Assembly: GCA_009392295.1 (NCBI GenBank)
Contig: VFGW01000006.1
Location: forward strand, 95,058 to 159,057
Length of the DNA stretch: 64,000 nt
Origin: SAR202 cluster bacterium
GTDB lineage: Bacteria; Chloroflexota; Dehalococcoidia; Lucifugimonadales; GCA-2719675
Reading direction: 5' to 3'
The stretch's first letter is position 1. Every line of letters begins with the position of its first letter. The position numbers were made by a program, and so were the translations under genes. This document shows positions 23,134-33,029 of the stretch, one piece after another. The notes under the pieces were generated by a model. The model was given only the letters and a program-made list of their open reading frames with translations, did not search any database and was not told the DNA's origin.

Positions 23134-25857
23134 TCAGAAACTGATTTCAGTTTCAAAATTAGAATATCCATTACTTTCAACTACAACAATTTCTATATTT
23201 TCAGCTCTTGCTGCTGCACGAATATCATTTAAGACCAATGATAATTCTAATTTAACTTTTTCATCTCCAAAAATCTTAACATTGTCCAATTGAGAACCCA
23301 AACCAATACCTGAATTATTTTTAGCTTTCCTAATAGAAGAAATTGCAAGACAAGCTGAATTAAATGAATTGATATTTTTTGGTTCCCCTACTACAGAAAA
23401 ATCATACTTCGAATTCTTATTTAAATCTGAAAATCCTTCTGGCAAATCCATTTGGAAATTTGAATCAAAATCAACAATAGGCCAAGGTGAAATATGAATT
23501 GATTGGCACCCAACTTCATCCGCAAAAACCCAAGACCAAATTTCATCGGTTATGGTAGGTAAAAATGGTGAGAAAAGCCTAAGAAAAACATTAAGCGCAA
23601 ATCTTAAAGTTGATAATCCCGAAGAACGTCCAATAATATCTGAATCATCTCTAATTCTACCTTTCACTAATTCTATATAATTATCTGTAAATCCTTTCCA
23701 AAAAAAATCTTCAATATTCTGTAATGCTATAGCAAAATCATATTTTTCAAAAGCTATTGTGGATTTTCGAACAATTTCCTTTAATTCGTTAATAAAAGCT
23801 AAATCTAGTTCGTGAGATATTTCACCTTCAAAACCTTCCTGAGACAGAACAAATTTAGATGCATTGAATAATTTTGTTACTAATTTACCTCCAATTTTAA
23901 ACATAGATTCATCATATGCCATATCCATACCCAATCTAGCATTGCTTGCCCAATATCTCACAGCATCAGAACCATATTTCTCTAAAAGAGGAATTGGAGT
24001 CACCACATTCCCTTTAGACTTACTCATCTTTTTTCGATCTGGATCCAAAATAAATCCTGATATAGCTGCATTTTTCCATGGAATACTATTTTGATGCAAC
24101 ATAGATTTAACTATTGTGTAAAAAGCCCAAGTACGAATAATTTCATGTGCTTGGGGCCTCAAATCCATGGGGTAAAGCAAATCCATCCTATCATTTTCCT
24201 CACCCCAATTAGCTACAATTTGCGGAGTTATTGATGATGTAAACCAAGTGTCAAGAACGTCTTTCTCAGCATCAAAACCATTTGGTTGACCACGCTGAGA
24301 TTCATCAAAGCCAGGAGGATTTTTTTCAACTGGATCAATTGGCAAAATAGATTCATCCGCTAATATATAATCATCATAAATTCTATTGCCATTTTTATCT
24401 AATTTGTACCAAATTGGAATTGGAACACCAAAATATCTTTGTCGACTAATCGACCAATCATGAGCTAAACCATTCGTCCAATTAGAATACCTTTTTTCCA
24501 TAAACTCAGGATGCCACTCAACTTTTGAACCTTGTTTTATAAGTTGTTTCTTTTTATCCATGATTTTCACAAACCATTGTCTGGAAGTTAAATATTCAAT
24601 AGGGTTATCACCCTTTTCATAAAATCTAACTGCATGTTCAATAACACGTGGCTCAGATTTTAGAGGTGGAGAATTACCGTTATAAGAACTTTTTGGATCT
24701 TTAAGTATTTCCACAATCAAAGACTTTGCTTGATAAATTTTCTTACCAACAATTTTTTGATAATTCAAATTAGCAAGATTATGATTTAAACTAAACCATA
24801 CTGAATCATTAGAATCTTGAAAATTAATATCAATTACTCTGCCTGATTGATCTATCATTTGTTTAAGCATTAATTTTTCTTCCCGCCACCATTCTACATC
24901 GACTTGATCGCCAAAGGTACATACCATCAATATGCCTGTACCTTTCTCAGGATCAACTTTTTCACTAGGGAAAATAGGGACTTCAGAAAAAAAACACGGT
25001 GTAATTGCTTTCTTCCCAAATAGATGTTTATATCTTAAATCATCTGGGTGAGCAGTAACCCCAACGCAAGCAGGTAATAATTCTGGTCTAGTAGTAGAAA
25101 TAATAAATGATTCATTCTCTTGATTACCCAATACTGAAAACTCTATATCGTGAAATGCACCATTTTTAATTCTATCTTCTACTTCTGCTTGGGCAACTGC
25201 TGTTTGAAAGTCCACATCCCACATTGTTGGCAATTCGTGATTATAAATGTGACCTTTAGCATATAGATCTAAAAAGCTTCTTTGTGAAATCCTTCTTGAT
25301 TTATTATCAATTGTAGAATATTCTTCTAACCAATCAATTGACAAACCTAATCGTTCAAATAAATTCTTAAATGCTTTTTCATCTTCTTCAGTAACTTTGT
25401 GGCAAAGTTCAATAAAATTCCCTCTTGAAATTTCTAATTGTTTTTTAGAGTCTAAATTTAATCTCTTTTTTTCTAAATCAACATCAAAATTCTTAATATA
25501 TTTTATATCTGGATTAGTCCGTACATTGAAAAAATTTTGCACCCTACGTTCTGTTGGTAATCCATTGTCATCCCAACCCATAGGGTAAACAACATTCCAA
25601 GAATTCATCCTTTTATATCTTGCAATCAAATCTTGGTGAGTATACGAAAAAATATGGCCTTGATGTAATTCACCACTAGCAGTTGGTGGTGGTGAATCTA
25701 TAACATAATTTCTCTCTCTTGGAGAAGAACGATCATATTTGTGAATTTCAAATTCATCCCATTTATTGCGCCAAGAAACATCTTTAGTAGCAAAATCAAA
25801 TCTCTTGCTAATAGCATCGGGATTAATAAAATTAACTTTTTTATTTCTCATTTTCAT
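23134..25857 (-). CDS. valS: Valyl-tRNA synthetase
   Basis: The 907-aa class I synthetase charges tRNA-Val. The ATP-binding HIGH-type motif is GELHQGHIFS (HQGH at 65-68), and VVYPMGWDDNGLPTERRVQNFF near residues 88-109 is typical of ValS. The editing domain lies around ISTTRPELLPACVGVTAHP near residues 255-275, and KMSKSKGNV near residue 610 is the KMSKS loop. The anticodon-binding domain and a short C-terminal tail follow. The DDNGLPTERRVQN version is the one I associate with actinobacterial and Chloroflexota ValS. The coiled-coil arm common at ValS C termini seems reduced. The peroxiredoxin follows 16 nt downstream in the same direction. Confidence 0.96.
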   Translation of the reverse strand: MKMRNKKVNFINPDAISKRFDFATKDVSWRNKWDEFEIHKYDRSSPRERNYVIDSPPPTASGELHQGHIFSYTHQDLIARYKRMNSWNVVYPMGWDDNGLPTERRVQNFFNVRTNPDIKYIKNFDVDLEKKRLNLDSKKQLEISRGNFIELCHKVTEEDEKAFKNLFERLGLSIDWLEEYSTIDNKSRRISQRSFLDLYAKGHIYNHELPTMWDVDFQTAVAQAEVEDRIKNGAFHDIEFSVLGNQENESFIISTTRPELLPACVGVTAHPDDLRYKHLFGKKAITPCFFSEVPIFPSEKVDPEKGTGILMVCTFGDQVDVEWWREEKLMLKQMIDQSGRVIDINFQDSNDSVWFSLNHNLANLNYQKIVGKKIYQAKSLIVEILKDPKSSYNGNSPPLKSEPRVIEHAVRFYEKGDNPIEYLTSRQWFVKIMDKKKQLIKQGSKVEWHPEFMEKRYSNWTNGLAHDWSISRQRYFGVPIPIWYKLDKNGNRIYDDYILADESILPIDPVEKNPPGFDESQRGQPNGFDAEKDVLDTWFTSSITPQIVANWGEENDRMDLLYPMDLRPQAHEIIRTWAFYTIVKSMLHQNSIPWKNAAISGFILDPDRKKMSKSKGNVVTPIPLLEKYGSDAVRYWASNARLGMDMAYDESMFKIGGKLVTKLFNASKFVLSQEGFEGEISHELDLAFINELKEIVRKSTIAFEKYDFAIALQNIEDFFWKGFTDNYIELVKGRIRDDSDIIGRSSGLSTLRFALNVFLRLFSPFLPTITDEIWSWVFADEVGCQSIHISPWPIVDFDSNFQMDLPEGFSDLNKNSKYDFSVVGEPKNINSFNSACLAISSIRKAKNNSGIGLGSQLDNVKIFGDEKVKLELSLVLNDIRAAARAENIEIVVVESNGYSNFETEISF

Positions 25858-25972
25858 GTATTTTTAAAATTAAGTATAAAAACTCTATGAGAACAATATA
25901 CATAATAGATCGATATTTTAAAACAAATATTAATATGTTTTAAATGATATACTTAACCTTATTATATTTAAT

Positions 25973-25986
25973 GAGGTTAAATCCTG
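25973..25986 (+). promoter_or_regulatory. Ribosome binding site placing surE start at CTG
   Basis: GAGGT at 25973-25977 lies six bases before CTG (25984-25986). An in-frame TAA at 25978-25980 excludes any start further upstream, and no ATG, GTG or TTG lies in this frame before conserved residues begin, so initiation at CTG (or, less likely, ATC at 25981) is forced. Confidence 0.75.
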
Positions 25987-26769
25987 TCTATCTTAATTAC
26001 AAATGATGATGGTATCGATGCTCCTGGACTATGGACAATAGTTAATCATCTGAAACCATTCTACAAAATTACTGTAGTTGCACCAGCTAATAACCAAAGT
26101 GGGACAGGTGCTTCAATGACTCTTAAATCTACTGTCAAACTAATAGAAAAACCCAATTACGAAGACAATGTTGAAGTTTTTACTGTTGAAGGGACTCCTG
26201 CAGATTGTGTGATATTAGCTTGCGAAAAAATTTTTAATACTCCACCAAAATTAATAGTTTCTGGAATTAATTCAGGCGCAAATTTAGGATTAGATGTTAT
26301 GTTATCAGGTACAGTAGGTGCCGCAATACATGGTTATTTACGAAATATCCCTTCCATAGCAATTTCATCATCTTATAAAAGTGAAAGTGAATTACGCTTT
26401 GATGTAGCTGGATTAATAATTGAACAATTAGTAATGAATTCAACTAAAAAAATTTCTTCAAAACCATTTCTACTAAACGTTAATGTCCCTTCAGTAAATC
26501 TTGATGTAATTAAAAAGTTAAAATTAACTTTTCTAGGAAAATCTAATTACCAGCAAAATATTGAAAAAGATCATACATCTGAACAACAAAATTTCTGGAT
26601 AAAACCAGATAAAAAAAACTATGAAAAACCAGCTGTAGGAAGTGATATCTGGGCTGTAGAAAAAAATTACATTTCTATAACAAAAATAGAACCTTTTTAT
26701 TCTAGTATACTAGATGACAGTATTATCTCAGATATTATTGAAATAATTAACTTAAAATATTTCAAATAA
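25984..26769 (+). CDS. surE: 5'-nucleotidase SurE, apparent CTG start
   Basis: Read from CTG at 25984 the protein begins (M)SILITNDDGIDAPGLWTIV and has 261 aa. The metal-binding residues then fall at the canonical positions: Asp8, Asp9 and Ser39 (NNQSGTGAS), plus the asparagine of VSGINSGANLG near residue 93. The next in-frame ATG (26116) would remove the NDD motif and the first 44 residues, so it cannot be the true start of a working enzyme. SurE dephosphorylates nucleoside 5'- and 3'-monophosphates. It stands between divergent valS and the gcv operon, 114 nt upstream of gcvT, so it may head that transcript. A sequencing error at the start codon is the main alternative to CTG initiation. Confidence 0.9.
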   Translation: MSILITNDDGIDAPGLWTIVNHLKPFYKITVVAPANNQSGTGASMTLKSTVKLIEKPNYEDNVEVFTVEGTPADCVILACEKIFNTPPKLIVSGINSGANLGLDVMLSGTVGAAIHGYLRNIPSIAISSSYKSESELRFDVAGLIIEQLVMNSTKKISSKPFLLNVNVPSVNLDVIKKLKLTFLGKSNYQQNIEKDHTSEQQNFWIKPDKKNYEKPAVGSDIWAVEKNYISITKIEPFYSSILDDSIISDIIEIINLKYFK

Positions 26770-26883
26770 ATCATAACCAAATATATTTATACCTGAAAAA
26801 TATCTTACCAACTGAAAAAATATGTATTAAAATTAAAAAGAATCAAATATATATTCTAAACTTCGTATAGAAAACATCTAACA

Positions 26884-28011
26884 GTGACAAAAAACAACAA
26901 AACACCCTTATACCAAAAACATATTGCATCTAAAGCCAGAATTGTAGATTTTGGTGGTTGGGATATGCCAGTCCAATATGAAAGTATCCTTAAAGAAGTC
27001 GAATACGTACGAACTGATGTAGGTATGTTTGACGTTTCACATATGGGTAGAGTTAATATTACTGGAAAGGATTCTGAAAATTTTCTGAACAGGGTTCTTA
27101 GCTTTAATACAAAAAATCTTAAACCTGGGAGAATCAAGTACGGTGTAATTTGCAATAAAAATGGTGGGATAATTGATGATTGTGTAACTCTAAGAAAAAA
27201 CGAAACCGATTTCATGATAATCCCTAACGCTTCTAACACTAATTTAGTCTTAGACTGGTTTAACAAAGTTTTAGTTTCTGATAAATACCAACATAGTATT
27301 ACTACCTCTAAATGGACCGATATAAGTATAGATAACTCGACTACAACTACTGCGATGATAGCTATACAAGGTCCACAAGCTGAAAATAAATTATCAAATA
27401 TAATTAATAAAGATTTATCCAAAATCAAATATTTTGGTTCACTTCAAACAACATTCGATAATCAAGACATCCTAATATGTAGAACTGGATATACTGGTGA
27501 AGATGGATTCGAATTGATTTGTTCCGCAGAATTTGCACCTGTTTTTTGGGATGCACTCAAAAAATCACAAGTGTCTGAATGTGGTTTAGGGAGCAGAGAT
27601 ATTTTAAGATTGGAAGCGGGTCTGTTACTTATGGGTAATGACATGAACTCTAATACAAATCCATTTGAAGTAGGTTTGGGAAAATTTATTGACTTATCCA
27701 GAATCAATTATATTGCCTCTGATGCTCTCAAAATAATTCAATCAAATCCAACAAATAATAAATTAGTTGGATTTGTAATGGAAGATAAAGGTATACCAAG
27801 ACATGGATATCAAATAAAATATAACGATCAAATAATAGGTCAAGTAACAAGTGGAGGAGTCTCACCTACTCTAGACAAAATTATTGGTCTTGGGTATATT
27901 GCAAAAGAATTTTCAACATTAGAAACAAAAATTTCTATAGAAATCAGAAATAAAAACTTATCCGCTAAAATAACTAAAATACCATTTTATATACGGAGAA
28001 AAAATGTCTAA
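26884..28011 (+). CDS. gcvT: Glycine cleavage system T protein (aminomethyltransferase)
   Basis: The 375-aa tetrahydrofolate-dependent protein takes the aminomethyl group from lipoylated H protein and releases ammonia and methylene-THF. Motifs are VDFGGWDMPVQYES near residue 19, DVGMFDVSHMGRVNI near residue 41, GVICNKNGGIIDDCVTLR near residue 88, CRTGYTGEDGFEL near residue 200, and the C-terminal barrel GQVTSGGVSPTLDKIIGLGY. The start is GTG. No glycine riboswitch is visible in the 114 nt upstream. The gcvH start overlaps its last eight bases, so translation is coupled. Confidence 0.96.
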   Translation: MTKNNKTPLYQKHIASKARIVDFGGWDMPVQYESILKEVEYVRTDVGMFDVSHMGRVNITGKDSENFLNRVLSFNTKNLKPGRIKYGVICNKNGGIIDDCVTLRKNETDFMIIPNASNTNLVLDWFNKVLVSDKYQHSITTSKWTDISIDNSTTTTAMIAIQGPQAENKLSNIINKDLSKIKYFGSLQTTFDNQDILICRTGYTGEDGFELICSAEFAPVFWDALKKSQVSECGLGSRDILRLEAGLLLMGNDMNSNTNPFEVGLGKFIDLSRINYIASDALKIIQSNPTNNKLVGFVMEDKGIPRHGYQIKYNDQIIGQVTSGGVSPTLDKIIGLGYIAKEFSTLETKISIEIRNKNLSAKITKIPFYIRRKNV

Positions 28012-28396
28012 AACACAAGAAATGTACTACAGTGATGAACATGAATGGGTTCTAATGGAAACAGATAATATTGCATTAATTGGCATAACTAAATTTGCAT
28101 CTGATAATTTAGGAGACATTGTATTTGTTGAACTTCCTGATTCAGGAACCACTGTAAATCAATTTGAACAATTTGGAGAAATTGAATCTGTAAAAGCTGT
28201 GTCCGAGCTATACAGTCCTATAAGTGGAACTATCAAAGAGATCAATGATTCAGTTGTACAAAATCCAGAAATATTAAGTGAAAGTCCTTTCGAAAAAGGC
28301 TGGTTACTTAAAGTTGAGTTAAAAGACACATCTGAGCTCGATAATTTAATGAATTTAGAAGCATATGAATCTTTTTTAGAGTCTGGAAAGAATTAA
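28004..28396 (+). CDS. gcvH: Glycine cleavage system H protein
   Basis: The 130-aa lipoyl carrier has the typical YYSDEHEWVLME opening and GITKFASDNLGDIVFVELP. The lipoylation site ESVKAVSELYSPISG has its modified lysine at position 64, and NPEILSESPFEKGWLLKVEL is conserved near the end. It shuttles the aminomethyl and dihydrolipoyl group among P, T and L proteins. Its start overlaps gcvT by eight bases. gcvPA follows after 10 nt. The L protein gene (lpd) and lipoate ligase/synthase are not in this window. Confidence 0.97.
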   Translation: MSKTQEMYYSDEHEWVLMETDNIALIGITKFASDNLGDIVFVELPDSGTTVNQFEQFGEIESVKAVSELYSPISGTIKEINDSVVQNPEILSESPFEKGWLLKVELKDTSELDNLMNLEAYESFLESGKN

Positions 28397-28406
28397 TAAT
28401 TTAGAT

Positions 28407-29735
28407 ATGGACACCAAAAATTATATTTCTAGATATACACCTAACACTTCTCAACAAAAAAATGAAATGTTAAAAGATATTAAAGGTGTAAATTCATTAA
28501 ATGACCTTTTTGCTGATTTACCTTCAAATTTAGTTAACCCACAGCTCAATTTACCTGGACCTTTATCTGAACTTGAATTGAAAAATGAGCTGACATATAT
28601 CTCAAAACTTAATCACACTCCGGGAGAATTTTCATCTTTTCTAGGAGCTGGATCATATAGACATTTTATCCCTTCGATCGTTAGGCAAATAACAAGTAGA
28701 AGCGAGTTCATGACATCTTATACTCCTTACCAACCTGAAATATCTCAAGGAACTTTGCAAGCACATTATGAATTTCAGTCGATGATTTGCCAATTAACAA
28801 ATATGGAAATTGCTAATTCAGGAATGTATGACGGTGCCACATCCATGGCTGAAGCTGCTTTAATGGCTGTTAGAATCACTAAAAAAAAGAGAATTGCTGT
28901 CTTGAACACGGTATCTCCATTTTATATAGAAGTGCTAAAAACTTTTCTTGAAGCCCCCGAAATTGAAATTGATATTATCCATAATTCAAACTCGTTAAGC
29001 CCAGACACTGCTTGTATAATCCTACAACAACCTAGTTTTCTTGGAAATTTAGAAGATATTGAACAATTTTCAAACTTAGCTAAAAAAAATGCCTCATTGT
29101 TAGTTGTGAGTGTTGATCCAATATCATTGGGTATGATCAAACCCCCTGGTGATTATGAAGCTGACATAGTAGTCGGTGAAGGACAGGCACTAGGAATAGC
29201 TCCTACATTTGGAGGGCCATATGTAGGTATATTTGCTACCAAAGAAAAATTTATTCGCCAAATGCCAGGCAGAATCGTTGGACAAACAGTTGATACTAAC
29301 GGCAACCCAGGTTATGTGCTTACAATGCAAACAAGAGAACAACATATTAGACGTGATAAAGCAACTTCAAATATCTGTACCTCTGTAGGATTAATTGCTT
29401 TGGGGGCAACAGTCTATTTAGCAGCTTTAGGAAAATCTGGCTTAGCACAGATTTCAAATTTGTGTTATGAAAAAGCTCACTATGCAGCAAATTTAATTGA
29501 TTCAATTCCAGGATATCAAGTCATAGACAATGGATTGTTTTTCAGAGAATTCGTAGTCAAATGTCCGATATCTCCCAAAAAAATAAATACCTTATTAATT
29601 GAAAATAAAATTATTGGTGGCTTGGATGTGAGTGATCAAATAGAAAATGGCATGCTTCTTTGCTTTACAGAAATGAATTCTAAAAAAGAAATTGATCATT
29701 TGGTTGATAATTTAAAAAATATACAGGCAAAATGA
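28407..29735 (+). CDS. gcvPA: Glycine dehydrogenase (decarboxylating) subunit 1
   Basis: The 442-aa N-terminal half of the split P protein opens with a conserved ISRYTPNTSQQKNEML and has FLGAGSYRHFIPSIV near residues 78-92. TSYTPYQPEISQGTLQ and MYDGATSMAEAALMA follow near residues 104-155, and MQTREQHIRRDKATSNICT lies near residues 307-325. This half lacks the PLP lysine and forms an alpha2beta2 complex with GcvPB. Split P proteins occur in Firmicutes, Thermotogales, archaea and Chloroflexota and speak against a proteobacterial host. The stop TGA is immediately followed by the ATG of gcvPB. Confidence 0.96.
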   Translation: MDTKNYISRYTPNTSQQKNEMLKDIKGVNSLNDLFADLPSNLVNPQLNLPGPLSELELKNELTYISKLNHTPGEFSSFLGAGSYRHFIPSIVRQITSRSEFMTSYTPYQPEISQGTLQAHYEFQSMICQLTNMEIANSGMYDGATSMAEAALMAVRITKKKRIAVLNTVSPFYIEVLKTFLEAPEIEIDIIHNSNSLSPDTACIILQQPSFLGNLEDIEQFSNLAKKNASLLVVSVDPISLGMIKPPGDYEADIVVGEGQALGIAPTFGGPYVGIFATKEKFIRQMPGRIVGQTVDTNGNPGYVLTMQTREQHIRRDKATSNICTSVGLIALGATVYLAALGKSGLAQISNLCYEKAHYAANLIDSIPGYQVIDNGLFFREFVVKCPISPKKINTLLIENKIIGGLDVSDQIENGMLLCFTEMNSKKEIDHLVDNLKNIQAK

Positions 29736-31232
29736 ATGAATAGTCATCAAATTCCAAACGAACATCACATAAAACAACAGTCACTAATTAGAAAACTTCT
29801 AATGGATAGAAGCCAACCTGGTAGAATTGGTGCACATATTCCCCAATCTGATGTTCCAAAACAACAACAACTACCTAATAAATACCTTAGAAAAGAGTTA
29901 CCTCTTCCTGAAGTTAGTGAAAGTGAAATTGTCAGATACTTTTCCCAATTAAGCCAATTCAATTTTTCTATTGATCATAATTTTTACCCACTTGGTAGCT
30001 GTACTATGAAGTACAATCCAAAAATTAATGATGAAATTGCATCATTACCGGGATTATCAGAAATTCACCCCCTGCAACCTGAAGAATCAATTCAGGGAGC
30101 TTTAAAAATTATTTTCGAGTTACAAAACTTACTCGCAGAAATAACTGGCTTTGATTCAACTTCTTTAGCTCCTATGGCTGGTGCAGAAGCAGAATTAGCA
30201 GGAATGCTAATTACTAGATCATTCCATAAAAATAATGGTGACACTCATAAAACTAAAATTTTAATTACTGATTCTGCTCACGGAACAAATCCTGCGTCTG
30301 CAGTAATGGCTGGATTTGACGTAATTTCTATTCCATCTGATAAAAATGGAAATACAGATATAGAAGCTTTAAAAGCTGCAATTAATGATGACCTCGCTGG
30401 ATTAATGCTCACTCAACCAAGTACGCTTGGTTTATTTGACACAAATATTATTGAAATATGTAAAAGAGTCAAAGATGCTGGTGGTATTTTATATGGAGAC
30501 GGTGCAAATTTAAACGCACTATTAGGACGAATCAAGCCAGGAGAGCTTGGATTTGATATTCTACACTCTAATCTACATAAAACATTTACCCAACCTCATG
30601 GAGGTGGCGGTCCTGGAGCTGGTGCAATCATGGTTAGTAAAAAACTAACACCATATCTACCATCTCCAATAGTACAATATTCAAAAGATGAAGATTTTTA
30701 TTCCATTTATACGCCCAAAAAAAGTATCGGTAGAATGGGAGGATTTCACGGAAATTTTGGAGCATTAGTTCGCGCATATTCATACATAAAAACTTTAGGT
30801 AAAGAAGGTATTGATCAAATTAGCAAAAACGCAGTAATTAATGCGAATTATATTAAATCCAATCTAGAAGAATATTTCGAATTGCCAATTAAAAGAATAT
30901 GTATGCATGAAGTTGTTTTTTCTGCTAGTAATTTTAAAAAACACAACGGAATTAAGGCGCTAGATATTTCAAAAAGGCTAATAGATTATGGGATTCATCC
31001 ACCAACAATGTATTTCCCTCTAATTATAGATGAAGCTCTAATGATTGAACCAACAGAAACTGAATCCAAAGAGACTTTAGATTATTTTATATCTTCAATG
31101 ATTAAAATTGCTTCAGAAGCAAAACAAGATCCTGAATTATTAAGAAATGCACCCCATAACACTCCAAATTCGCGACTAGATGAAGCCTTAGCTGCTAGAA
31201 AGCCAAATTTGAGATGGCAGAAGAAAGATTAA
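29736..31232 (+). CDS. gcvPB: Glycine dehydrogenase (decarboxylating) subunit 2
   Basis: The 498-aa PLP subunit decarboxylates glycine and passes the aminomethyl group to GcvH. Motifs are YPLGSCTMKYNPK (84-96), LAPMAGAEAELAGML, DSAHGTNPASAVMAGF (179-194), YGDGANLNALLG, and the PLP lysine in HSNLHKTFTQPHGGGGPG (Lys282). FHGNFGALVRAYSY follows. It directly abuts gcvPA with no intergenic base and ends two bases from the convergent nadE stop. With gcvT and gcvH the window encodes every dedicated glycine cleavage component except the shared L protein. Confidence 0.97.
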   Translation: MNSHQIPNEHHIKQQSLIRKLLMDRSQPGRIGAHIPQSDVPKQQQLPNKYLRKELPLPEVSESEIVRYFSQLSQFNFSIDHNFYPLGSCTMKYNPKINDEIASLPGLSEIHPLQPEESIQGALKIIFELQNLLAEITGFDSTSLAPMAGAEAELAGMLITRSFHKNNGDTHKTKILITDSAHGTNPASAVMAGFDVISIPSDKNGNTDIEALKAAINDDLAGLMLTQPSTLGLFDTNIIEICKRVKDAGGILYGDGANLNALLGRIKPGELGFDILHSNLHKTFTQPHGGGGPGAGAIMVSKKLTPYLPSPIVQYSKDEDFYSIYTPKKSIGRMGGFHGNFGALVRAYSYIKTLGKEGIDQISKNAVINANYIKSNLEEYFELPIKRICMHEVVFSASNFKKHNGIKALDISKRLIDYGIHPPTMYFPLIIDEALMIEPTETESKETLDYFISSMIKIASEAKQDPELLRNAPHNTPNSRLDEALAARKPNLRWQKKD

Positions 31233-31234
31233 AT

Positions 31235-32968
31235 TTAAAAATCTTTATATTTATTTACTATAGGTAATCTTCTATCTCTACCAAAATTTTTAGGAGTGAT
31301 TTTAATCCCAGGTGGTGATTGTCTCCTCTTATATTCACTTTGATCAACTAAATTAATTACATCTTTAACCGTTTGATTATCAAATCCTAATTTTTCAATC
31401 TCAGAAAAATCTAAGTCATCTTCAACGTAAGCTTTAAGAATCATATCTAATATATCATACGGAGGTAATGTATCTTCATCTTTTTGATCAGGCCTCAATT
31501 CAGCACTTGGAGGTTTAGAAATTACTTCTTCAGGAATTAGTGAAAATTTTTCCATAATATTTCTAAATTTAGACAATTTAAAAACCATAGTTTTAGGAAC
31601 ATCTTTAATTACCGCATAACCCCCAGCCATATCTCCATAAATTGTTGCATAACCAACAGCCATCTCACTTTTATTTCCAGTCGTCAAAGCCAAATATCCA
31701 AATTCATTTGATAAAGCCATCACCAAATTACCTCTAATCCTAGATTGTAAGTTCTCTTTAGAGACACCTTGACTATCAGAAGGTATAAAATCCAACAAAT
31801 TACTAATGAAAACATTAAAAATATCTTCAATAGGAATCTTTATCAATTTTATTTTCAGATTTTCAGATAATTTAACTGCATCAGAAATACTCCCCTTAGA
31901 AGAATACATTGAAGGCATTGAAATGCCAATTACATTTTCAGCCCCTAATGCATCTACAGCTATAGTTGCTACCAAACTAGAGTCAATCCCACCAGACAAA
32001 GCTACAATAACTTTACCAAAACCACTTTTAGTAACATAATCTTTAGTTCCCAAAACAAGAGCTTTATAAACTTCCTCTATGTGACTCATATATTTTGGCC
32101 TTGAAACTTGAACTGCTTTATTCTTAATTTTTAAATTCACATCCAAATAAATTTTTGAAATTTTAATTGAAGAATCATTTATTTGATCAATTTTGTTTTT
32201 AGAAAAAATTTTTCTTTCAGTTTGATCATCAATCTTGGTAAAGCCTAAATCTGAAATCAAAAATGCCTCTTCAAATTGTGGAGCGCCAGAAATCAAAGAC
32301 CCTTTCGGAGAAATTATCGAACTACCCCCATCAAAAATAAGTTCGTCCTGACCGCCTACATTATTGCAAAAAGCCACATAAGTATCATTTTCAATCGCTC
32401 TCTTAGAAAGCATATTTTTTCGATCCATATATTTTCCATAATGGAATGGAGATGCACTAATATTTACTATTAAATCAGCTCCTGTTTTTTTTTGAATCTT
32501 GGCTGGACCATTTTCATACCAAATATCCTCACAAATATTAACTCCAAAATTTAAATTATTTAAATTGATTACGGATATTTTGGAGCCTGAAGTAAAATAA
32601 CGATCTTCATCAAAAACACCATAATTAGGCAAATGAATTTTATGATATATATCAACTATTTCGGATCCATAAGATACAGAAACAGCATTATATATTTTAT
32701 CCTTAGAATCGATAAAACCTACTACAATAATTATGTCAGTACTCGATTTAACGATATCCTTCATTTTTTCAATATTAGCTTTAACAAAACTATCCCTGAA
32801 AATCAAATCTTCAGGTGGATATCCGGTTATAGCAAGTTCAGGAAAAACTACCATGTCACAATCAGACTGTTTAGCTTTATCAATATAATCAAAAATTTTC
32901 TTGGAGTTCCCAGAAAGATCTCCAACAACAGAATTGATTTGAGCAAGGGCTATTCGAAATTTATTCAT
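31235..32968 (-). CDS. nadE: Glutamine-dependent NAD+ synthetase
   Basis: The 577-aa protein fuses an N-terminal nitrilase-type glutaminase to a C-terminal NAD synthetase. The amidase triad is Glu44 (VFPELAITGYPPEDL), Lys110 (YHKIHLPNYGVFDEDRYF) and Cys146 (GVNICEDIWYENG). The synthetase P-loop is VALSGGIDSSLVA (322-334), with LTTGNKSEMAVGYATIYGDMAGGY near residue 430. It amidates deamido-NAD+ using ammonia channelled from glutamine. It is monocistronic, and the two-base gap to gcvPB leaves no room for a separate terminator on either side. Confidence 0.97.
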   Translation of the reverse strand: MNKFRIALAQINSVVGDLSGNSKKIFDYIDKAKQSDCDMVVFPELAITGYPPEDLIFRDSFVKANIEKMKDIVKSSTDIIIVVGFIDSKDKIYNAVSVSYGSEIVDIYHKIHLPNYGVFDEDRYFTSGSKISVINLNNLNFGVNICEDIWYENGPAKIQKKTGADLIVNISASPFHYGKYMDRKNMLSKRAIENDTYVAFCNNVGGQDELIFDGGSSIISPKGSLISGAPQFEEAFLISDLGFTKIDDQTERKIFSKNKIDQINDSSIKISKIYLDVNLKIKNKAVQVSRPKYMSHIEEVYKALVLGTKDYVTKSGFGKVIVALSGGIDSSLVATIAVDALGAENVIGISMPSMYSSKGSISDAVKLSENLKIKLIKIPIEDIFNVFISNLLDFIPSDSQGVSKENLQSRIRGNLVMALSNEFGYLALTTGNKSEMAVGYATIYGDMAGGYAVIKDVPKTMVFKLSKFRNIMEKFSLIPEEVISKPPSAELRPDQKDEDTLPPYDILDMILKAYVEDDLDFSEIEKLGFDNQTVKDVINLVDQSEYKRRQSPPGIKITPKNFGRDRRLPIVNKYKDF

Positions 32969-33029
32969 TGTTTTTCATTATTCCCTATAAAATTCACTTA
33001 GAATTATTATTAATATTTTAAAGATTATT

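Noticed and set aside
22611..23180. Reading the peroxiredoxin as a frameshifted or nonsense pseudogene
   Set aside because: Both halves are in one frame, the only interruption is TGA, and it falls on the catalytic residue; random decay would not pick that codon, and the downstream half is fully conserved.
26770..26883. Glycine riboswitch before gcvT
   Set aside because: No tandem aptamer-like GC-containing helices are visible; the leader is short and nearly all A/T.
26856..27428. 190-codon leftward open frame opposite gcvT
   Set aside because: It is fully antisense to the conserved gcvT coding sequence and hydrophobic only because of codon complementarity; no ribosome site.
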